This document shows positions 53,681 through 54,009 of a stretch of 54,009 bases of DNA, piece after piece; the first letter of the stretch is position 1, and the number at the start of each line of letters is the position of its first letter. The position numbers and the translations under genes were made by a program. Source of the DNA: an uncultured Alteromonadaceae bacterium (GTDB lineage Bacteria > Pseudomonadota > Gammaproteobacteria > Enterobacterales > Alteromonadaceae); the NCBI GenBank assembly GCA_913056495.1, contig CAJXMO010000024.1, forward strand, positions 1 through 54,009, given 5' to 3'. Below the pieces are notes generated by a model. The model was given only the letters and a program-made list of their open reading frames with translations. It was not told the origin of the DNA and did not search any database.

Positions 53681-54009
53681 CAGTTACCTCGAATGCTGTT
53701 TTTTTTGAAGTGCCGCTAGGCTACTTTTTTAGTTTGAGGCTTATGCTTCGCTTTATTCGGCGGCTTACGCTCATACTTCGCTAAACCGCCCTACATTCTT
53801 TGAAAAATCTAAAATTAGAGTTGAAAGCGCTACGCTTTAGAAACTAGAACGCTGCGCTTTAGATTTTAGAATAGAGAGTGTTTAGATAAGCCAAAATCTA
53901 CAACCTATTATTTTGCGGTTACTTACCGTCACTTCGCACTATGAAGCATGAGCATGATGCGGAATCCATTTTTTATATTTGCCTGCTGCTAGATTCCCGA
54001 CGTCTCGGG
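53681..54009. other. Repeat-rich non-coding right edge
   Basis: No gene after anmK up to the window end. Beside the tandem repeats, GGCGGCTTA (53759 on) and AAACCGCC (53783 on) form an inverted repeat. The last 14 bases read CCCGA-CGTC-TCGGG, half of a REP-like palindrome of the GATTCCCG...CGGGAAT type that is cut off by the window end. Confidence 0.5.
53826..53872. repeat. Two imperfect ~23-bp tandem repeats downstream of anmK
   Basis: AAGCGCTACGCTTTAGAAAC is followed by AACGCTGCGCTTTAGATTTT, sharing the core GCTNCGCTTTAGA. Related GCTTCGCT words occur at 53745 and 53775. This looks like a dispersed intergenic repeat family. Confidence 0.6.

Noticed and set aside
1..54009. CRISPR array, rRNA operon or complete insertion sequence
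   Set aside because: I saw no regularly spaced repeats, no rRNA-like segments and no DDE transposase gene in the window.

Overview
The window looks like chromosomal DNA of a marine gammaproteobacterium, most likely an Alteromonadales member of moderate to low GC (a Catenovulum- or Pseudoalteromonas-like genome would fit). The reasons are an rnfABCDGE-nth operon, the tyrS/M23 peptidase/anmK order, dapA-bamC, a 367-residue-type purC, rraA, and several c-di-GMP proteins. The genus is inference; no rRNA or other taxonomic marker is present.

Region 1 (1-6928) is AT-rich and mobile. Four tightly packed minus-strand genes encode three tyrosine-recombinase-type proteins (786, 771 and 463 aa) and one small helical/coiled-coil protein (200 aa), resembling multi-recombinase elements (Tn554 TnpABC, RIT trios, Gamma-Mobile-Trio islands). 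The element ends within or just after the 144 bp upstream of its first gene. There it has cut a potassium channel gene at the selectivity-filter codons, leaving only the second membrane helix and cytosolic RCK part (6929-7819). Its other end and cargo lie left of the window.

Region 2 (7893-13545) is ordinary chromosome: rraA, a PAP2 phosphatase and MJ1255-type glycosyltransferase pair, a renalase-like FAD enzyme, an OmpA-family outer membrane protein, and gloA. Region 3 (13561-15552) is a small insertion: an HD phosphohydrolase and a divergent GlxA-family AraC regulator sit between intact nth and a frameshifted second copy of the nth 3' end.

Region 4 (15553-22025) is the rnfABCDGE-nth operon. 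Region 5 (22322-31328) holds a membrane protein with degenerate GGDEF and EAL domains, tRNA-Asn, a 1.1 kb non-coding stretch with two facing DnaA-box-like sites, MATE transporter-uvrB-AI-2E family permease, and purC. Region 6 (32020-36324) is a four-gene c-di-GMP operon: HD-GYP protein, unknown small protein, pseudo-receiver protein, PAS-GGDEF-EAL protein.

Region 7 (36361-42191) contains bcp, dapA-bamC, a DUF481 beta-barrel protein, and a galE-UDP-glucuronate epimerase pair. Region 8 (42465-47924) is a nitrate assimilation operon: a sigma-54 promoter, a leader with an attenuator-like terminator, nrtA, nrtB, the ABC ATPase gene, and a shortened NirB-like flavoprotein. A 193 bp MITE with 8 bp target duplications follows it. 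Region 9 (47930-54009) carries a DTW-domain tRNA modification gene, a DUF2726 protein, tyrS, an M23 peptidase, anmK, and a repeat-rich right edge.

All calls rest on reading the sequence and translations; no database search was run.
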